A DNA stretch of 64,000 bases from Nitrosomonas sp. (GTDB taxonomy: Bacteria > Pseudomonadota > Gammaproteobacteria > Burkholderiales > Nitrosomonadaceae), in assembly GCA_024282035.1 (NCBI GenBank), contig JAMWZR010000008.1, positions 29,156 to 93,155 on the forward strand. The letters run 5' to 3'. Shown here in pieces: positions 1 through 10,207 of this stretch. Under the pieces are notes generated by a model, which was not told the DNA's origin, did not search any database, and worked only from the letters and a program-made list of their open reading frames with translations. Position 1 is the first letter of the stretch. Each line of letters begins with the position of its first letter. The position numbers were made by a program, and so were the translations under genes.

Positions 1-1929
1 ATCGGTATCGATCTGGGTACGACCAATTCCTGTATCGCAGTTATGGAAAGCGGCAATCCAAAAGTCGTGGAGAACTCGGAAGGTACGCGTACAACGCCCT
101 CCATCGTGGCTTATACCGAAGATAATGAAATCCTGGTCGGTGCTTCGGCTAAACGTCAGGCTATTACCAATCCCAAAAACACCTTGTTTGCGGTCAAACG
201 GTTGATCGGACGTCGATTCGATGAAGATATGGTGCAGCGGGATATCAAAATGGTGCCTTACGGTATCGTCAAAGCGGACAACAATGATGCGTGGGTAGAA
301 GTGCGTGGCAAAAAAATCGCGCCACCAGAAGTGTCGGCTCAAGTATTGATGAAGATGAAAAAAACAGCAGAGGATTATTTGGGTGAAACCGTAACCGAGG
401 CTGTCATTACCGTACCTGCGTATTTTAACGATTCGCAGCGTCAGGCCACCAAGGATGCCGGGCGTATTGCCGGTCTGGAGGTAAAGCGGATCATTAATGA
501 ACCTACAGCTGCGGCATTGGCTTTTGGGCTGGATAAAAAAGAGGGTGACCGCAAGATTGCTGTCTATGACTTGGGTGGTGGTACCTTTGATATTTCCATC
601 ATTGAAATTGCCGAAGTCGAGGGTGAACACCAATTCGAAGTGCTGGCCACCAATGGTGACACCTTCCTTGGTGGTGAGGATTTTGATTCGCGCGTTATCG
701 AGTACCTGGTTGATGAATTCAAGAAAGAGACCGGTATTGATCTGAAGAAAGATATGTTGGCTCTGCAACGTCTGAAAGATGCTGCTGAGAAAACGAAAAT
801 CGAATTGTCTTCGAGCCAGCAGACCGAGGTCAATCTGCCTTATATCACGGCAGATGCGTCGGGACCCAAGCACTTGGCTGTGAAGATTACACGGGCCAAA
901 CTGGAAAGTCTGGTCGAGGATCTGATTGAGCGTACCGCTGGACCTTGCAGAACTGCGATAAAGGATGCTGGTTTGACAGCTTCGGAAATCGATGATGTGA
1001 TTCTGGTCGGTGGTCAGACTCGTATGCCCAAGGTGCAGGATAAAGTAAAAGAGATCTTTGGCAAGGAGCCGCGAAAGGATGTCAATCCAGATGAGGCAGT
1101 TGCTGTTGGTGCAGCGATTCAGGGTGGGGTTCTAAAGGGTGATGTCAAAGATGTGTTGTTGCTTGATGTGACACCGCTGTCACTGGGTATCGAAACGCTG
1201 GGTGGAGTGATGACCAAGCTGATCCAGAAAAATACCACGATTCCTACCAAAGCACAGCAGGTGTTTTCAACGGCTGATGATAGCCAGACAGCGGTGACCA
1301 TTCATGTATTGCAGGGTGAGCGAGAAATGGCATCGGGTAACAAGAGTCTGGGTCAGTTCAATCTGACGGATATTCCACCTGCACCACGTGGCATGCCGCA
1401 AATCGAAGTGACATTCGATATCGATGCCAACGGCATATTGCATGTGTCTGCCAAGGATAAGGCGACGGGTAAGGAGAACAAGATCAAGATTCAGGCCAGT
1501 TCGGGATTGTCCGACGAAGAGATCGACCGTATGGTCAAGGATGCCGAAGCGCATGCTGAAGAAGATCATAAATCGCTGGAACTCATTTCGAGTCGAAATC
1601 AATGCGATGCCATGATTCACTCAGTCAAGAAATCACTGAAAGAATATGGCGATCAACTGGATGGGGCTGAGAAATCGAAAATTGAGGCAGCATTGAAAGA
1701 TGCTGAAGATGTTCTCAAAACAGACAAGAAAGAAGATATTGATGCCAAGACGCAAGCCCTGACTGAAGCTGCGCATAAGCTTGCCGAAAAAATGTATCAA
1801 CAGAACGATGCACAAGGTGGTCAGCAAGCACAGCCTGGACCAGGATCAACGGCTTCGCATCAAGGTGAAAAACCCGTTGAAGGGGAAGTGGTTGATGCAG
1901 AATTTGAAGAAGTGAAAAACAAGAAATAA
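1..1929 (+). CDS. dnaK: Molecular chaperone DnaK (Hsp70), 5' end outside the window
   Basis: ATP-dependent Hsp70 chaperone of the cytoplasm that binds exposed hydrophobic peptides and works with DnaJ and GrpE. The reading frame is open from base 1 and begins inside the family's N-terminal motif ([11 protein letters not shown]), so only about four codons lie upstream of the window; the ATG at 43 is internal. About 642 residues are visible: the actin-like ATPase domain (phosphate-2 motif DLGGGTFD, then the linker [13 protein letters not shown]), the substrate-binding beta-sandwich and the helical lid, ending in a Gln/Gly-rich tail and an acidic VDAEFEEV end typical of proteobacterial DnaK. It is followed by dnaJ after 135 bases, the usual order. 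grpE would be expected just upstream but cannot be seen. Confidence 0.97.
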   Translation: MGIDLGTTNSCIAVMESGNPKVVENSEGTRTTPSIVAYTEDNEILVGASAKRQAITNPKNTLFAVKRLIGRRFDEDMVQRDIKMVPYGIVKADNNDAWVEVRGKKIAPPEVSAQVLMKMKKTAEDYLGETVTEAVITVPAYFNDSQRQATKDAGRIAGLEVKRIINEPTAAALAFGLDKKEGDRKIAVYDLGGGTFDISIIEIAEVEGEHQFEVLATNGDTFLGGEDFDSRVIEYLVDEFKKETGIDLKKDMLALQRLKDAAEKTKIELSSSQQTEVNLPYITADASGPKHLAVKITRAKLESLVEDLIERTAGPCRTAIKDAGLTASEIDDVILVGGQTRMPKVQDKVKEIFGKEPRKDVNPDEAVAVGAAIQGGVLKGDVKDVLLLDVTPLSLGIETLGGVMTKLIQKNTTIPTKAQQVFSTADDSQTAVTIHVLQGEREMASGNKSLGQFNLTDIPPAPRGMPQIEVTFDIDANGILHVSAKDKATGKENKIKIQASSGLSDEEIDRMVKDAEAHAEEDHKSLELISSRNQCDAMIHSVKKSLKEYGDQLDGAEKSKIEAALKDAEDVLKTDKKEDIDAKTQALTEAAHKLAEKMYQQNDAQGGQQAQPGPGSTASHQGEKPVEGEVVDAEFEEVKNKK

Positions 1930-1946
1930 GTATTGATTAGCGTTAT

Positions 1947-1999
1947 AAACGCAGAGACGCAGAAAAGAGGATGGCAATCCTCTGGCGTACTCTGCGTTT
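1947..1999. repeat. Long imperfect inverted repeat between dnaK and dnaJ
   Basis: The arms AAACGCAGAG (1947-1956) and CTCTGCGTTT (1990-1999) are perfect complements, and inside them AGAGGAT (1966-1972) pairs with ATCCTCT (1977-1983), giving a long hairpin with a GGCA loop. There is no T-run after it, so it is not a classical terminator. It could attenuate or process the dnaK-dnaJ transcript, or be a REP-type palindromic element. Only one copy is seen in this window. Confidence 0.6.
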
Positions 2000-2064
2000 T
2001 AGTATTTGTAACCAGAATGTTCATTAAATCAACATTAAAATTTAATAGATAGCAGAGAAAAAAC

Positions 2065-3171
2065 ATGAGTAAGCGCGATTACTATCAAGTGCTCGGTGTG
2101 GCCCGAGACGCCGATGAGGCTGCAATAAAGAAGGCCTATCGCAAACTGGCGATGAAATATCATCCGGACCGCAATGCTGGCGATGTCAAATCGGAGGAAA
2201 TGTTCAAGGAAGCCAAGGAAGCTTACGAAGTGTTGACGGATAGCAGCAAGCGGGCAGCGTATGATCAGTTCGGACATGCCGGTGTCAACGCCGGAGCAGG
2301 AGGAGGGGGAGCGCAAGGATTCAGCGATGCGTTCAGTGATATTTTTGGAGATATTTTTGGTTCCAGGAATTCGCGTTCCAATATGCACCGGGGAGCTGAT
2401 TTGCGCTATAACCTAGAGATTACTCTGGAGCAGGCGGCACATGGGACGGAAACCAAAATTCGTATTCCAACCATGGAGAAATGTGAAACCTGCCACGGTG
2501 ACGGAGCAAAGCCGGGTACTTCTCCCAAAACCTGTACAACGTGTAATGGTCATGGACAGGTCAGGATGCAGCAGGGTTTCTTTTCCATTCAACAAACCTG
2601 TCCAAAATGCCAAGGCACCGGCAAGGTTATAGCTCATCCTTGTTCAACTTGTAATGGTGTGGGACTGGTTAAACAGCACAAGACCCTGAATGTGAAAATT
2701 CCGATGGGAGTGGACGATGGTGATCGCATTCGGGTGTCGGGAGAGGGCGAGGCTGGATTGAACGGTGGGCCCCCAGGAGATCTGTATGTGGTCGTTCATC
2801 TGGCGGCGCATTCCGTGTTCCGACGGGAGGGAGATCACTTGCATTGTGAGATCCCAATTAGCTTCACCGTGGCCGCACTGGGTGGAGAAATTGAGGTACC
2901 GACATTGGAAGGGCATGCCAAGATCAAGATTCCAGCAGAAACTCAGACAGGAAAGGTTTTCAGGCTACGCAGTAAAGGGATTAAAGGGGTGCGCAGTCAC
3001 GATAAAGGCGATTTACTCTGTCATGTCGTAGTGGAAACCCCAGTCAAACTGACAGCACGACAAAAGGAATTACTTGAGGAGCTTGAGGACATCAGCCTTA
3101 AGGATGGACCAAGACATAGTCCACGGGCGAAATCGTGGATGGACAAAGCACGTGAGTTTTTCTCCGAGTAA
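2065..3171 (+). CDS. dnaJ: Chaperone protein DnaJ (Hsp40)
   Basis: Co-chaperone that stimulates DnaK ATP hydrolysis and delivers unfolded clients. The 368-residue protein has the full type I layout: J-domain (residues 1-70) with HPD at 33-35, a short Gly/Phe region (about 72-105, with a Gly run and repeated DIFG motifs), a zinc-binding region with four CxxCxGxG repeats ([32 protein letters not shown]), and the C-terminal peptide-binding and dimerisation domains. The ATG at 2065 gives the canonical N-terminus [12 protein letters not shown]. It lies directly after dnaK on the same strand and is probably co-transcribed with it through the hairpin at 1947-1999. Confidence 0.97.
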   Translation: MSKRDYYQVLGVARDADEAAIKKAYRKLAMKYHPDRNAGDVKSEEMFKEAKEAYEVLTDSSKRAAYDQFGHAGVNAGAGGGGAQGFSDAFSDIFGDIFGSRNSRSNMHRGADLRYNLEITLEQAAHGTETKIRIPTMEKCETCHGDGAKPGTSPKTCTTCNGHGQVRMQQGFFSIQQTCPKCQGTGKVIAHPCSTCNGVGLVKQHKTLNVKIPMGVDDGDRIRVSGEGEAGLNGGPPGDLYVVVHLAAHSVFRREGDHLHCEIPISFTVAALGGEIEVPTLEGHAKIKIPAETQTGKVFRLRSKGIKGVRSHDKGDLLCHVVVETPVKLTARQKELLEELEDISLKDGPRHSPRAKSWMDKAREFFSE

Positions 3172-3178
3172 AGTATTA

Positions 3179-3193
3179 CAACCTGACAGGTTG
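3179..3193. other. Short near-perfect palindrome after dnaJ
   Basis: CAACCTG-A-CAGGTTG, two 7-base arms around one base, lies eight bases after the dnaJ stop and before the convergent chemoreceptor gene. There is no T-run. It may be a protein-binding site or part of an mRNA 3' hairpin, or chance. Confidence 0.3.
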
Positions 3194-3284
3194 AAGCAAT
3201 ATACCCACATGTAGTAAGGCACGAGATGAATTGCTGCATGAGGTAAAATTCAGCACTCATTTGTGTCAGTATTCAATATCAGGA

Positions 3285-4913
3285 TCAGGTTGCTGAATCT
3301 CCGGGAGATGTTTCTGGGGTGACGGGACTATGATCGATAACGTTGAATATCGAAACTGCATTGACCAGTTCATTGGCTTGTTGCTGCAGTGAAGAGGTTG
3401 CCGTGGTGGCTTCTTCAACCAGTGTGGCATTTTGCTGTGTCACTTTTTCCATTTGTGAGATTGCTTGATGCATCTGCTCGATACCGATGCTTTGCTCTTT
3501 CGATGTGGTGGTGATGTCGGACATGATTTCGGTAACTTGTTGGATTGAATTGACTATTTCATCCATGGTTTTTCCTGCGCCATTGACCAGTGTGGCGCCT
3601 TCGTCCACCTTGTGAACTGAATCCTCGATCAGCGTTTTTATTTCTTTGGCTGCCTTGGCGCTGCGCTGTGCCAGATTGCGAACTTCAGTAGCCACCACGG
3701 CAAATCCTCTTCCCTGTTCTCCTGCACGTGCAGCCTCGACGGCTGCATTGAGCGCCAGGATGCTGGTTTGAAATGCAATGCCGTCGATGACATTGATTAT
3801 ATGTGCAATCCGGCTGGAGCTTTCACTGATCGACGACATGGTCGCAATCACATCTTTCATCATGATGCCGCCTTTTGCTGTAATTTCACTTGCGGATTGT
3901 GAAAGCCGGTTGGCATTCATGGAATTGTCGGTATTTTGTCGAACGGTTGCCGTGAGCGCTTCCATGCGTGATGCTGTTTTTGCCAGCGACGAAGCTTGAT
4001 GTTCCGTTCTGCGAGATAGATTCAGATTGCCTGTGGAGATCTCGGATGTGGCTTGGCGGACTGTGGCTGCATTTCTCTGGATATCGTATACGGTCGCCCT
4101 TAAATTAATGCTCATTTGACCGATCGATTTCGATAGCTGTCCGAACTCATCTTTGTGATTAATTTCGATTTGATGGGTTAGGTCCCCAGTGGCAAGTGTG
4201 TTGGCAATATCGATCATTTGCTTTAGCGGAGACAAGATGTTTTTTGACATATTAAAAGCAAAATACAGCATGAGCGATACACTGGCCAATGTCATAGCGG
4301 CGATAATTTTACTCAGAGCAGAGAAGTCTGGTAACTGAGATAGATGCCACCAGCTCAAGCCACCGATGAGGAGCAGACACAATGCTGGAACAGTCATGCA
4401 TAAAGCAATGCGCTTGCCAATGGTGAGATTCAGTAGAGCCCTGAGTTTGCCGATAAAATCGGTTCTCATGACCTGTCCCGATTCTATTTTTAGATCACCG
4501 GCCTTGCCTTCCAAGAATTTTTTGTAAATGGGACCGACTTCGTCGATGCTCTCTCGAGAGGGTTTGATTCGTACGGATAGATATCCGGTGAGCTTTCCAT
4601 TCTCACGCAGGGGTATTGCATTGGCATTGACCCAATAAAAATCGCCATTTTTTCGTCTGTTTTTGACCAATCCTGTCCAAGGTTGACCTTTTTTTAGCGT
4701 ATTCCATAAGTCTGCAAATGCTTCAGGAGGCATGTCAGGGTGGCGGATGATATTGTGCGCTTTGCCGAGCAATTCTTCCTCAGTGTAACCACTGGCCTCG
4801 ATAAATGCCTGGTTGACGTGAGTGATCCTGCCTTTGGTGTCGGTAGTGGAGAGTAATAACCTGTTATCTTTGATAATGTATTCATTATTCGTAACAGGAA
4901 GATTTATTTTCAT
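3285..4913 (-). CDS. PAS-domain methyl-accepting chemotaxis protein (Aer-like)
   Basis: Membrane chemoreceptor signalling to CheA/CheW. In the 542-residue protein an N-terminal cytoplasmic PAS domain (about 15-120, with GYTEEELLG and a FYWVNA strand) precedes two closely spaced membrane helices (about 168-187 and 202-222), a HAMP domain (about 223-275) and a C-terminal MCP signalling domain. The signalling hairpin tip is conserved ([20 protein letters not shown]). There is essentially no periplasmic loop, so sensing must be through the PAS domain, as in the redox/aerotaxis receptor Aer; a flavin cofactor is likely but is inference. It is transcribed away from the histidine kinase operon at 5399, whose PAS domain closely resembles this one. 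No che or flagellar gene is nearby. Confidence 0.9.
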   Translation of the reverse strand: MKINLPVTNNEYIIKDNRLLLSTTDTKGRITHVNQAFIEASGYTEEELLGKAHNIIRHPDMPPEAFADLWNTLKKGQPWTGLVKNRRKNGDFYWVNANAIPLRENGKLTGYLSVRIKPSRESIDEVGPIYKKFLEGKAGDLKIESGQVMRTDFIGKLRALLNLTIGKRIALCMTVPALCLLLIGGLSWWHLSQLPDFSALSKIIAAMTLASVSLMLYFAFNMSKNILSPLKQMIDIANTLATGDLTHQIEINHKDEFGQLSKSIGQMSINLRATVYDIQRNAATVRQATSEISTGNLNLSRRTEHQASSLAKTASRMEALTATVRQNTDNSMNANRLSQSASEITAKGGIMMKDVIATMSSISESSSRIAHIINVIDGIAFQTSILALNAAVEAARAGEQGRGFAVVATEVRNLAQRSAKAAKEIKTLIEDSVHKVDEGATLVNGAGKTMDEIVNSIQQVTEIMSDITTTSKEQSIGIEQMHQAISQMEKVTQQNATLVEEATTATSSLQQQANELVNAVSIFNVIDHSPVTPETSPGDSAT

Positions 4914-5398
4914 GCCAATCCTTTGGTTTTTCTTTGGAGTATCGTTGCAATAACGGTTAGTGAATAAATATATTGTGTAGGTAGGTTCTCATTATTAGTT
5001 AGTCGATCATGATCATTAAGTGTAAGAATAATCTCTCATTTTTGGATGATTGGCGAAACTTTGATTTGCTAATTCTGATACGGATCAAATTGACAATCTC
5101 ATAATATGTTTTAATGGCAGAAAATCTTGTCTGAAAGCCATTCCTAGTTAGATATGCAATTTCTGAACCATTCAAGGTTGGATTGGGATGTAATACGCAA
5201 GTGGTGACTCAAATCTTAGGACAAGCGGTTAACGAAATTCATGGTTCTTTTCTATTCAATGAGATAGTAAGAAATTTCCTATAGTTTTTAATCTGATGGA
5301 TAGATACTATTGGACCCTTCGATAAAATGTGTCTGTAATTTTGCAAGTTTGCAGGAATGAGGAAAATTTGATGCAGTCGTCACAAAAAAATTAATAAT
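4914..5398. other. Divergent intergenic region (485 bases)
   Basis: AT-rich region between the outward-transcribed chemoreceptor and histidine kinase genes, so it should hold both promoters. A small palindrome ATGATCAT is present near 5010. I could not identify a convincing -35/-10 pair, an RNA gene or a coding frame. Confidence 0.4.
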
Positions 5399-7000
5399 AT
5401 GACTGTTCGTAATCGAGCCCATAATCTTAATCGGATGAATCCATCAATGGTGGTGCATGCTGGTAAATTGAACAGAAAAACACTTTCCAGGAAATCATCG
5501 AGTAGTGCGCAGTGTCTGGAGAGTAGGCGTGATGAAATGACTGTGAGACAGAAAATCATCAAACAAGCGGCGTGTTATGACATTTCGCGTTTGATGCTCA
5601 AGAATCAGCCCGTGGAGGACATGTGCCAGCAAATCGTCAATTTACTGAAACAGGCCTGGTCTTCAAGCGATAGTGTATGGCCTTTTATTGAAGTCTTTAA
5701 TAAGTGCTACAAATTCAGTATGTTTGCTGAATCTGCGAAGCAGAAATTCTGTATTCCGGTCATGGTAAACGGGGCAATTTGTGGACAACTTTGTCTTTTC
5801 TATGATGAAAGCAGCCCAGTTCAATGGGAAGATGAAGATGATTTTGTGTTACTAAAAAATGTGGCAGAAGACTTGGGCTTGTGGCTGGAGAGACAACGGA
5901 CTGCGGAGGGTGGACAGAATATTTCCGATCGGACCGGAATGATTGAAAAAGGTGTGCATGAACATGGCTGTGTGATCATTACCGATCAAGATGGAAGAAT
6001 CGAGTATGCCAATCAAAATTTTTGTCTGATTTCCAAATTTTCCACGGAAGAATTACTGGGACAGAATATTCGTATCATTAACTCCGGTTTTCACGATAGT
6101 GCCTTTATTCAGACTTTCTGGAACACGCTAAAAAGTGGCAAGACTTGGAAAGGTGAATTCAAGAATCGTGCGAAGGATGGCACATTTTATTGGGTGGATG
6201 CGACGGTTTTTCCCATTCTGGATGACAGTACAGGGATGTCAAAACGATACGTGACAATCTGGACTGATGTTACTGCCTACAAAAAACTGGAGCAGAAAAT
6301 GGAAATGCAGGTCAAGGAATTGGCCAGATCCAACGATGAACTGGAACAATTCGCTTACGTCGTGACGCATGATTTGCAGGAACCACTCCGAGCAATTAAC
6401 AGTTTTGTACAACTGCTGAAAAAGTATTGTGATGAGCGCCTGGATGTTCGTGCGAATGAGTTGATTGCACATGCCGTGGCGGGAACCCAAAGAATGCAGA
6501 TGCTGATCGATGATTTGTTAACTTATGCACAGGTTAACGCAAACCAAACATTGGTGGATGTCGATTGTGAACTGTTACTGACCAACGTGTTGACTGATCT
6601 GTCAGTCATCATTGGTGAATGTCAGGCCGAAGTTGAATATCAGAAATTACCGGTAATCAGAGGTATTCCATTTCAGTTCATACAGTTATTTACGAATTTG
6701 ATCAATAATGCGCTCAAATTTCAGCGTGAGCAGCCACCCAAGATCTGTATCGGTGTCCAGGAAAACTTGGACAAGTGGATTTTTTCTGTTAGCGATAATG
6801 GCATAGGCATTGAAGAGCAGTATCTGGAGCGGATTTTCAGGGTATTCCAACGGTTGCATAGTCGTAAAGAATATGTCGGTACGGGGATTGGATTGGCGAT
6901 ATGTAAAAAAGTGGTCGAACATCACGGCGGACGTATCTGGATTAAATCGCAGCCCAATGTAGGCTCTACCGTTTACTTTACAATTCCGAAGCTTAATTAA
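5399..7000 (+). CDS. PAS-domain sensor histidine kinase
   Basis: Cytoplasmic two-component sensor kinase, 533 residues from the first ATG. After a basic N-terminus comes a GAF-like region (about 55-180), a PAS domain (about 190-300, with FSTEELLGQN and FYWVDA), a phospho-acceptor helix with the His in VTHDLQEPLRAINSF, and a HATPase domain with N-box LINNALKFQ, G1 DNGIGIEE and G2 GTGIGLAIC. No membrane segment is seen. The HisKA type (HDLQEPLR) is that of bacteriophytochrome-like kinases, which commonly pair with Rcp1-type receivers such as the next gene, 11 bases downstream. The start is uncertain: the ATG at 5537 (MTVRQKII) is also plausible because the first 46 residues match no domain and the ATG at 5399 lacks a clear ribosome site. 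The signal sensed is unknown. Confidence 0.88.
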   Translation: MTVRNRAHNLNRMNPSMVVHAGKLNRKTLSRKSSSSAQCLESRRDEMTVRQKIIKQAACYDISRLMLKNQPVEDMCQQIVNLLKQAWSSSDSVWPFIEVFNKCYKFSMFAESAKQKFCIPVMVNGAICGQLCLFYDESSPVQWEDEDDFVLLKNVAEDLGLWLERQRTAEGGQNISDRTGMIEKGVHEHGCVIITDQDGRIEYANQNFCLISKFSTEELLGQNIRIINSGFHDSAFIQTFWNTLKSGKTWKGEFKNRAKDGTFYWVDATVFPILDDSTGMSKRYVTIWTDVTAYKKLEQKMEMQVKELARSNDELEQFAYVVTHDLQEPLRAINSFVQLLKKYCDERLDVRANELIAHAVAGTQRMQMLIDDLLTYAQVNANQTLVDVDCELLLTNVLTDLSVIIGECQAEVEYQKLPVIRGIPFQFIQLFTNLINNALKFQREQPPKICIGVQENLDKWIFSVSDNGIGIEEQYLERIFRVFQRLHSRKEYVGTGIGLAICKKVVEHHGGRIWIKSQPNVGSTVYFTIPKLN

Positions 7001-7011
7001 TCGACTACGAC

Positions 7012-7458
7012 ATGCGCAATAATAAGAATAATCGCTTGAATGTGATCTTGATGATTGATGACAACCCAACGGATGTTTTATTAATCAAGGAGGCTTTTGC
7101 ATTTTGTGAAGGTGATTTTGAGATTCAGGTAGCTGAAGATGGTGTTTTTGCGATGGAATTTCTCAGAAAGAAAGGGCAATTTCTTGACGTGCCGCGCCCC
7201 GATATTATTTTGCTGGATTTGAACATGCCACGTAAAAATGGCCTGGAAGTCCTGACGGAAATCAAGGCAGATAAGAATTTGAAAAGTATACCTACTATGA
7301 TTTATACCTCTTCGGCGGTGAAAGAAGATATCAAGGCGGCCTATAACAATCATGCCAATGGCTATATCAGAAAATCTGTCGATTTTGATGAATGTATCAA
7401 CACAGCCAGAGCGATCAAGGATTTCTGGTTTACCGCGTCGATCTTGTACGAGCCCTGA
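7012..7458 (+). CDS. Single-domain response regulator (CheY/Rcp1 type)
   Basis: A 148-residue stand-alone receiver domain without output domain. Conserved features are the acidic pair in MIDDNPTD, the phospho-acceptor Asp in ILLDLNMP, the switch Thr/Ser in YTSSA and the Lys in YIRKS. Sequence style (DDNPTDVLL, LNMPRKNG) is that of the Rcp1 group that serves phytochrome-like kinases. It sits 11 bases after the PAS kinase and 6 bases before the next kinase gene, so it probably acts as phospho-acceptor or relay between the two. Function beyond phosphotransfer cannot be read from the sequence. Confidence 0.9.
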   Translation: MRNNKNNRLNVILMIDDNPTDVLLIKEAFAFCEGDFEIQVAEDGVFAMEFLRKKGQFLDVPRPDIILLDLNMPRKNGLEVLTEIKADKNLKSIPTMIYTSSAVKEDIKAAYNNHANGYIRKSVDFDECINTARAIKDFWFTASILYEP

Positions 7459-7464
7459 ACGACC

Positions 7465-8919
7465 ATGACTGCTTCTCCCATTCATATTTTATTGATCGAA
7501 GATAACGAAACGGATGCAATACTGGTTCAGAGTGACCTGCAGCAGGCCATGAAGGATCAGTTAAGCCTAGTGCATACCGAAAGATTAAACTCGGCTCTGG
7601 AGTTGATCAAACAGCAATCATTTGATCTTATTTTGTCGGATCTAACCTTGCCCGATAGCGATGGCGTGACGACCATCAACCGTTTGCGTGAGCATGCTGC
7701 AAGTATTCCTATTGCAGTTTTATCCTTTCGTGACGACGAGAAGCTGGCGATCACGGCGATCAAGGCGGGTGCGCAGGATTATTTGGTCAAGGGCAGTTTG
7801 ACAGAAGGTGTTTTGGCACGCGTTATCCGTTATTCGATTGAAAGAAAGAGAATCGAGGAAAGCAATAAAAAAGCGCAACAAAGGTTTCAGACCATCTTTG
7901 AGAAAGCCCCATTGGGCATAGCGCTAGTTAATCTGCAGACGGGACGATACTACGATGTCAATCCCAAATATGCGGAGATAGTCAAAAGAAGTGTCGAAGA
8001 ATTACGAGTAATCAATCAGTCCGATATCATTCACCCGGATGACATACCGGACTATGAAAATGAAATTCGCCAGATCGTAAATCAGCAGGTACCGGATTCC
8101 AAGATAGTAAAAAGAATCGTGCGCTCTGATCATACGGTGATCTGGCTGGAAATGTCTATTGTGCCATTCGAACTGATCGGTAATACCGAGATGTGCTACT
8201 TGTGCATGATCGAAGATGTCACCGAACGGAAACGTTTGATCGAAAACTTGCGGCATTTGACGACACACTTGCAGGATGTCAGAGAAGAAGAACGAACCCG
8301 GATAGGTAGAGAGATCCACGACGTACTGGGTGGAACACTGACTGTATTGAAAATGGATCTGGACTGGCTATCCAAGAAAATTACCAAGGAACCCTTGCAT
8401 GAGCGGGTCATGTCCCTATATCGATTAACCGGTGAAGCTATTGAAACGGCACGCAGGGTATCTGTCAATTTACGCCCCAATGTGTTGGATAATCTGGGGT
8501 TATGCGGAGCAATCGAATGGCTGGTGCGTGAAATTGAACAACGAACAAGCATCAAGTGCGCATTAGAATCTTCTATTTCACACTTATCATTTTTGGACGA
8601 GCATGATGAAACGAATGTTTTCAGGATAGTTCAGGAAGTTTTCATCAATATCACTTTACATGCCAATGCAACAAAGGTTGAAGTGGAACTTTTCGAAGAG
8701 GATTCAGGACTTGTCATCATTGTAAGAGACAATGGCATTGGCATAACGGAATCGCAATTGCTAGACCCCGGATCTTTTGGAATAATCGGAATGAATGAAA
8801 GAATACAGCAGCTAGGTGGAAAACTGGAAATCTGTGGTTCGCCATCCCAAGGCAGTGTGGTAACGCTTAAAATACCGCGATCAGCGATTGAAACCGTAGA
8901 GGAGTCCACAAATGATTAA
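7465..8919 (+). CDS. Hybrid sensor kinase with REC, PAS and HisKA_3 domains (NarX/DegS family)
   Basis: 484-residue soluble kinase. The N-terminal receiver domain (about 4-125) has the acidic pair in LIEDNETD, phospho-Asp in LILSDLTLP and Lys in YLVKGS. A PAS domain follows (about 140-255), then a HisKA_3 dimerisation domain with the phospho-His in IGREIHDVLGG, and a HATPase domain (DNGIGITES, GSFGIIGMNER). HisKA_3 kinases pair with NarL/FixJ-type regulators, and one is encoded immediately downstream with an 8-base overlap. The N-terminal receiver may take phosphate from the upstream PAS kinase or Rcp-like protein, coupling the two modules; that is inference. The start at 7465 lies 6 bases after the preceding stop. 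Confidence 0.9.
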   Translation: MTASPIHILLIEDNETDAILVQSDLQQAMKDQLSLVHTERLNSALELIKQQSFDLILSDLTLPDSDGVTTINRLREHAASIPIAVLSFRDDEKLAITAIKAGAQDYLVKGSLTEGVLARVIRYSIERKRIEESNKKAQQRFQTIFEKAPLGIALVNLQTGRYYDVNPKYAEIVKRSVEELRVINQSDIIHPDDIPDYENEIRQIVNQQVPDSKIVKRIVRSDHTVIWLEMSIVPFELIGNTEMCYLCMIEDVTERKRLIENLRHLTTHLQDVREEERTRIGREIHDVLGGTLTVLKMDLDWLSKKITKEPLHERVMSLYRLTGEAIETARRVSVNLRPNVLDNLGLCGAIEWLVREIEQRTSIKCALESSISHLSFLDEHDETNVFRIVQEVFINITLHANATKVEVELFEEDSGLVIIVRDNGIGITESQLLDPGSFGIIGMNERIQQLGGKLEICGSPSQGSVVTLKIPRSAIETVEESTND

Positions 8920-9544
8920 GGTACTGGTTGCTGATGATCATGCCCTGTTTCGCGATGGTCTGAGACGTATCTTTAGTGAAACGGATGATATTCAGGTTGT
9001 TGCAGAAGCAATCGATGGCAAGGATATTCTCAAGAAAACCCGGGAGACTGAATGGGATGTTTTATTGCTGGATATCAATTTGCCGGATATGAATGGTCTG
9101 GACATCCTGAAAAGGGTGTTGTCGGCGCATCCCTCTGCACGGATACTGGTGCTCAGCATGTATCCCGAAGAAGAGTATGCCATTCGGGCCATACGCTCGG
9201 GTGCATCGGGCTATCTGACCAAGGATAGTCCTACGGACCAACTGATCAACGTCATCCGCCGCTTGTCCAAAGGCGGAAAATATGTCAATCCCGAACTTGC
9301 TGAAAAGTTGCTGTTTAATCCGGTCTTGGATTCAGGAATACTGACGCATACCACTTTTTCGGATCGGGAACTGCATGTTTTTAAGCTGATTGTTGCCGGT
9401 GAATCGCTGACTGCGATTGCCAACAAGCTGTCGCTGAGCGTGAAAACGGTCAGCACTTATCGTTCGAGAATTCTAGAAAAGATGAATATGCGTAATAACG
9501 CGCAGCTGGTTCGATATGCTATTCAGCATCGGCTGGTTGAATGA
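8912..9544 (+). CDS. NarL/FixJ-family response regulator
   Basis: 210-residue DNA-binding response regulator and presumed output of the four-gene signalling operon. The receiver domain (1-120) is complete: acidic pair in VADDHALF, phospho-Asp in LLLDINLP, Ser in VLSMYP and Lys in YLTKDS. A LuxR-type helix-turn-helix follows (about 145-205, FSDRELHVFKLIVAGES, LSVKTVSTYRSRILEKM). The gene overlaps the kinase gene by 8 bases, implying translational coupling. Its 3' end overlaps the convergent hydrolase gene by 26 bases. The regulon is unknown. Confidence 0.93.
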   Translation: MIKVLVADDHALFRDGLRRIFSETDDIQVVAEAIDGKDILKKTRETEWDVLLLDINLPDMNGLDILKRVLSAHPSARILVLSMYPEEEYAIRAIRSGASGYLTKDSPTDQLINVIRRLSKGGKYVNPELAEKLLFNPVLDSGILTHTTFSDRELHVFKLIVAGESLTAIANKLSLSVKTVSTYRSRILEKMNMRNNAQLVRYAIQHRLVE

Positions 9545-10175
9545 TCGGGTAGCTAAATTCTCTTGTAATCAATTGCTTGAGTATCAGCAATTTTCCATGA
9601 AAAAAATGCTCAGCCCCCGGAATGAACACGACTGGTTGTGAAGTGGGGGCAGCCCAGTCCAGTACTGCTTCGGGTGGGACGATGTCGTCCTTGTCGCCCT
9701 GAACGATCAAGGCATAGGCGGTGAATTCGGGTACTGGGGGTGCCTGTAAATGCACAACTGAGGGTGCAACCAAGATCAGGTACTGTGGATTGAGTATCTG
9801 TGCAGCATGTAACTGCACTGCGCCCCCAAATGAAAAACCAGCCAGCAACAATGGTAACCGAGGTAAAAGCGTAGGATACTGATCACGGATGCTTTGGGTG
9901 ACAGCAATCACGTCGGCAATTTCGCCTATCCCATGATCAAAGCTTCCCTGGCTTTGTTCGACACCCCGAAAATTGAATTTGACACACAGAAAACCAAGTT
10001 GCAGCAGGGTGGTGAAGATGGTTTGCACCACCTTATTGTTCATGGTGCCACCGTGCAGAGGATGAGGATGGGCTACTATGGCCATGCCTATAGGTGTCGA
10101 TGCCGGTATGCCCAGGAGTGCCTCGAGCTTTCCGGCAGGACCATCGATCATCATCTTGTGCAGCTGATTCTGCAT
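9519..10175 (-). CDS. Alpha/beta hydrolase family protein
   Basis: 218-residue cytoplasmic alpha/beta hydrolase. The nucleophile elbow is GFSFGG (Ser about 115), preceded by the HPHPLHGGTM oxyanion-region motif typical of this COG2945-like family. The likely Asp and His of the triad are in QGDKDDIVPP and GAEHFFHGKL. Substrate is not predictable. It is convergent with the NarL-type regulator (26-base overlap) and lies upstream of no obvious partner; the 2Fe-2S ferredoxin gene on the same strand ends 32 bases before its start. Confidence 0.85.
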   Translation of the reverse strand: MQNQLHKMMIDGPAGKLEALLGIPASTPIGMAIVAHPHPLHGGTMNNKVVQTIFTTLLQLGFLCVKFNFRGVEQSQGSFDHGIGEIADVIAVTQSIRDQYPTLLPRLPLLLAGFSFGGAVQLHAAQILNPQYLILVAPSVVHLQAPPVPEFTAYALIVQGDKDDIVPPEAVLDWAAPTSQPVVFIPGAEHFFHGKLLILKQLITREFSYPIIQPADAE

Positions 10176-10207
10176 GACTAAACCATGCCTCGTCTGTCGA
10201 GAGCCAG

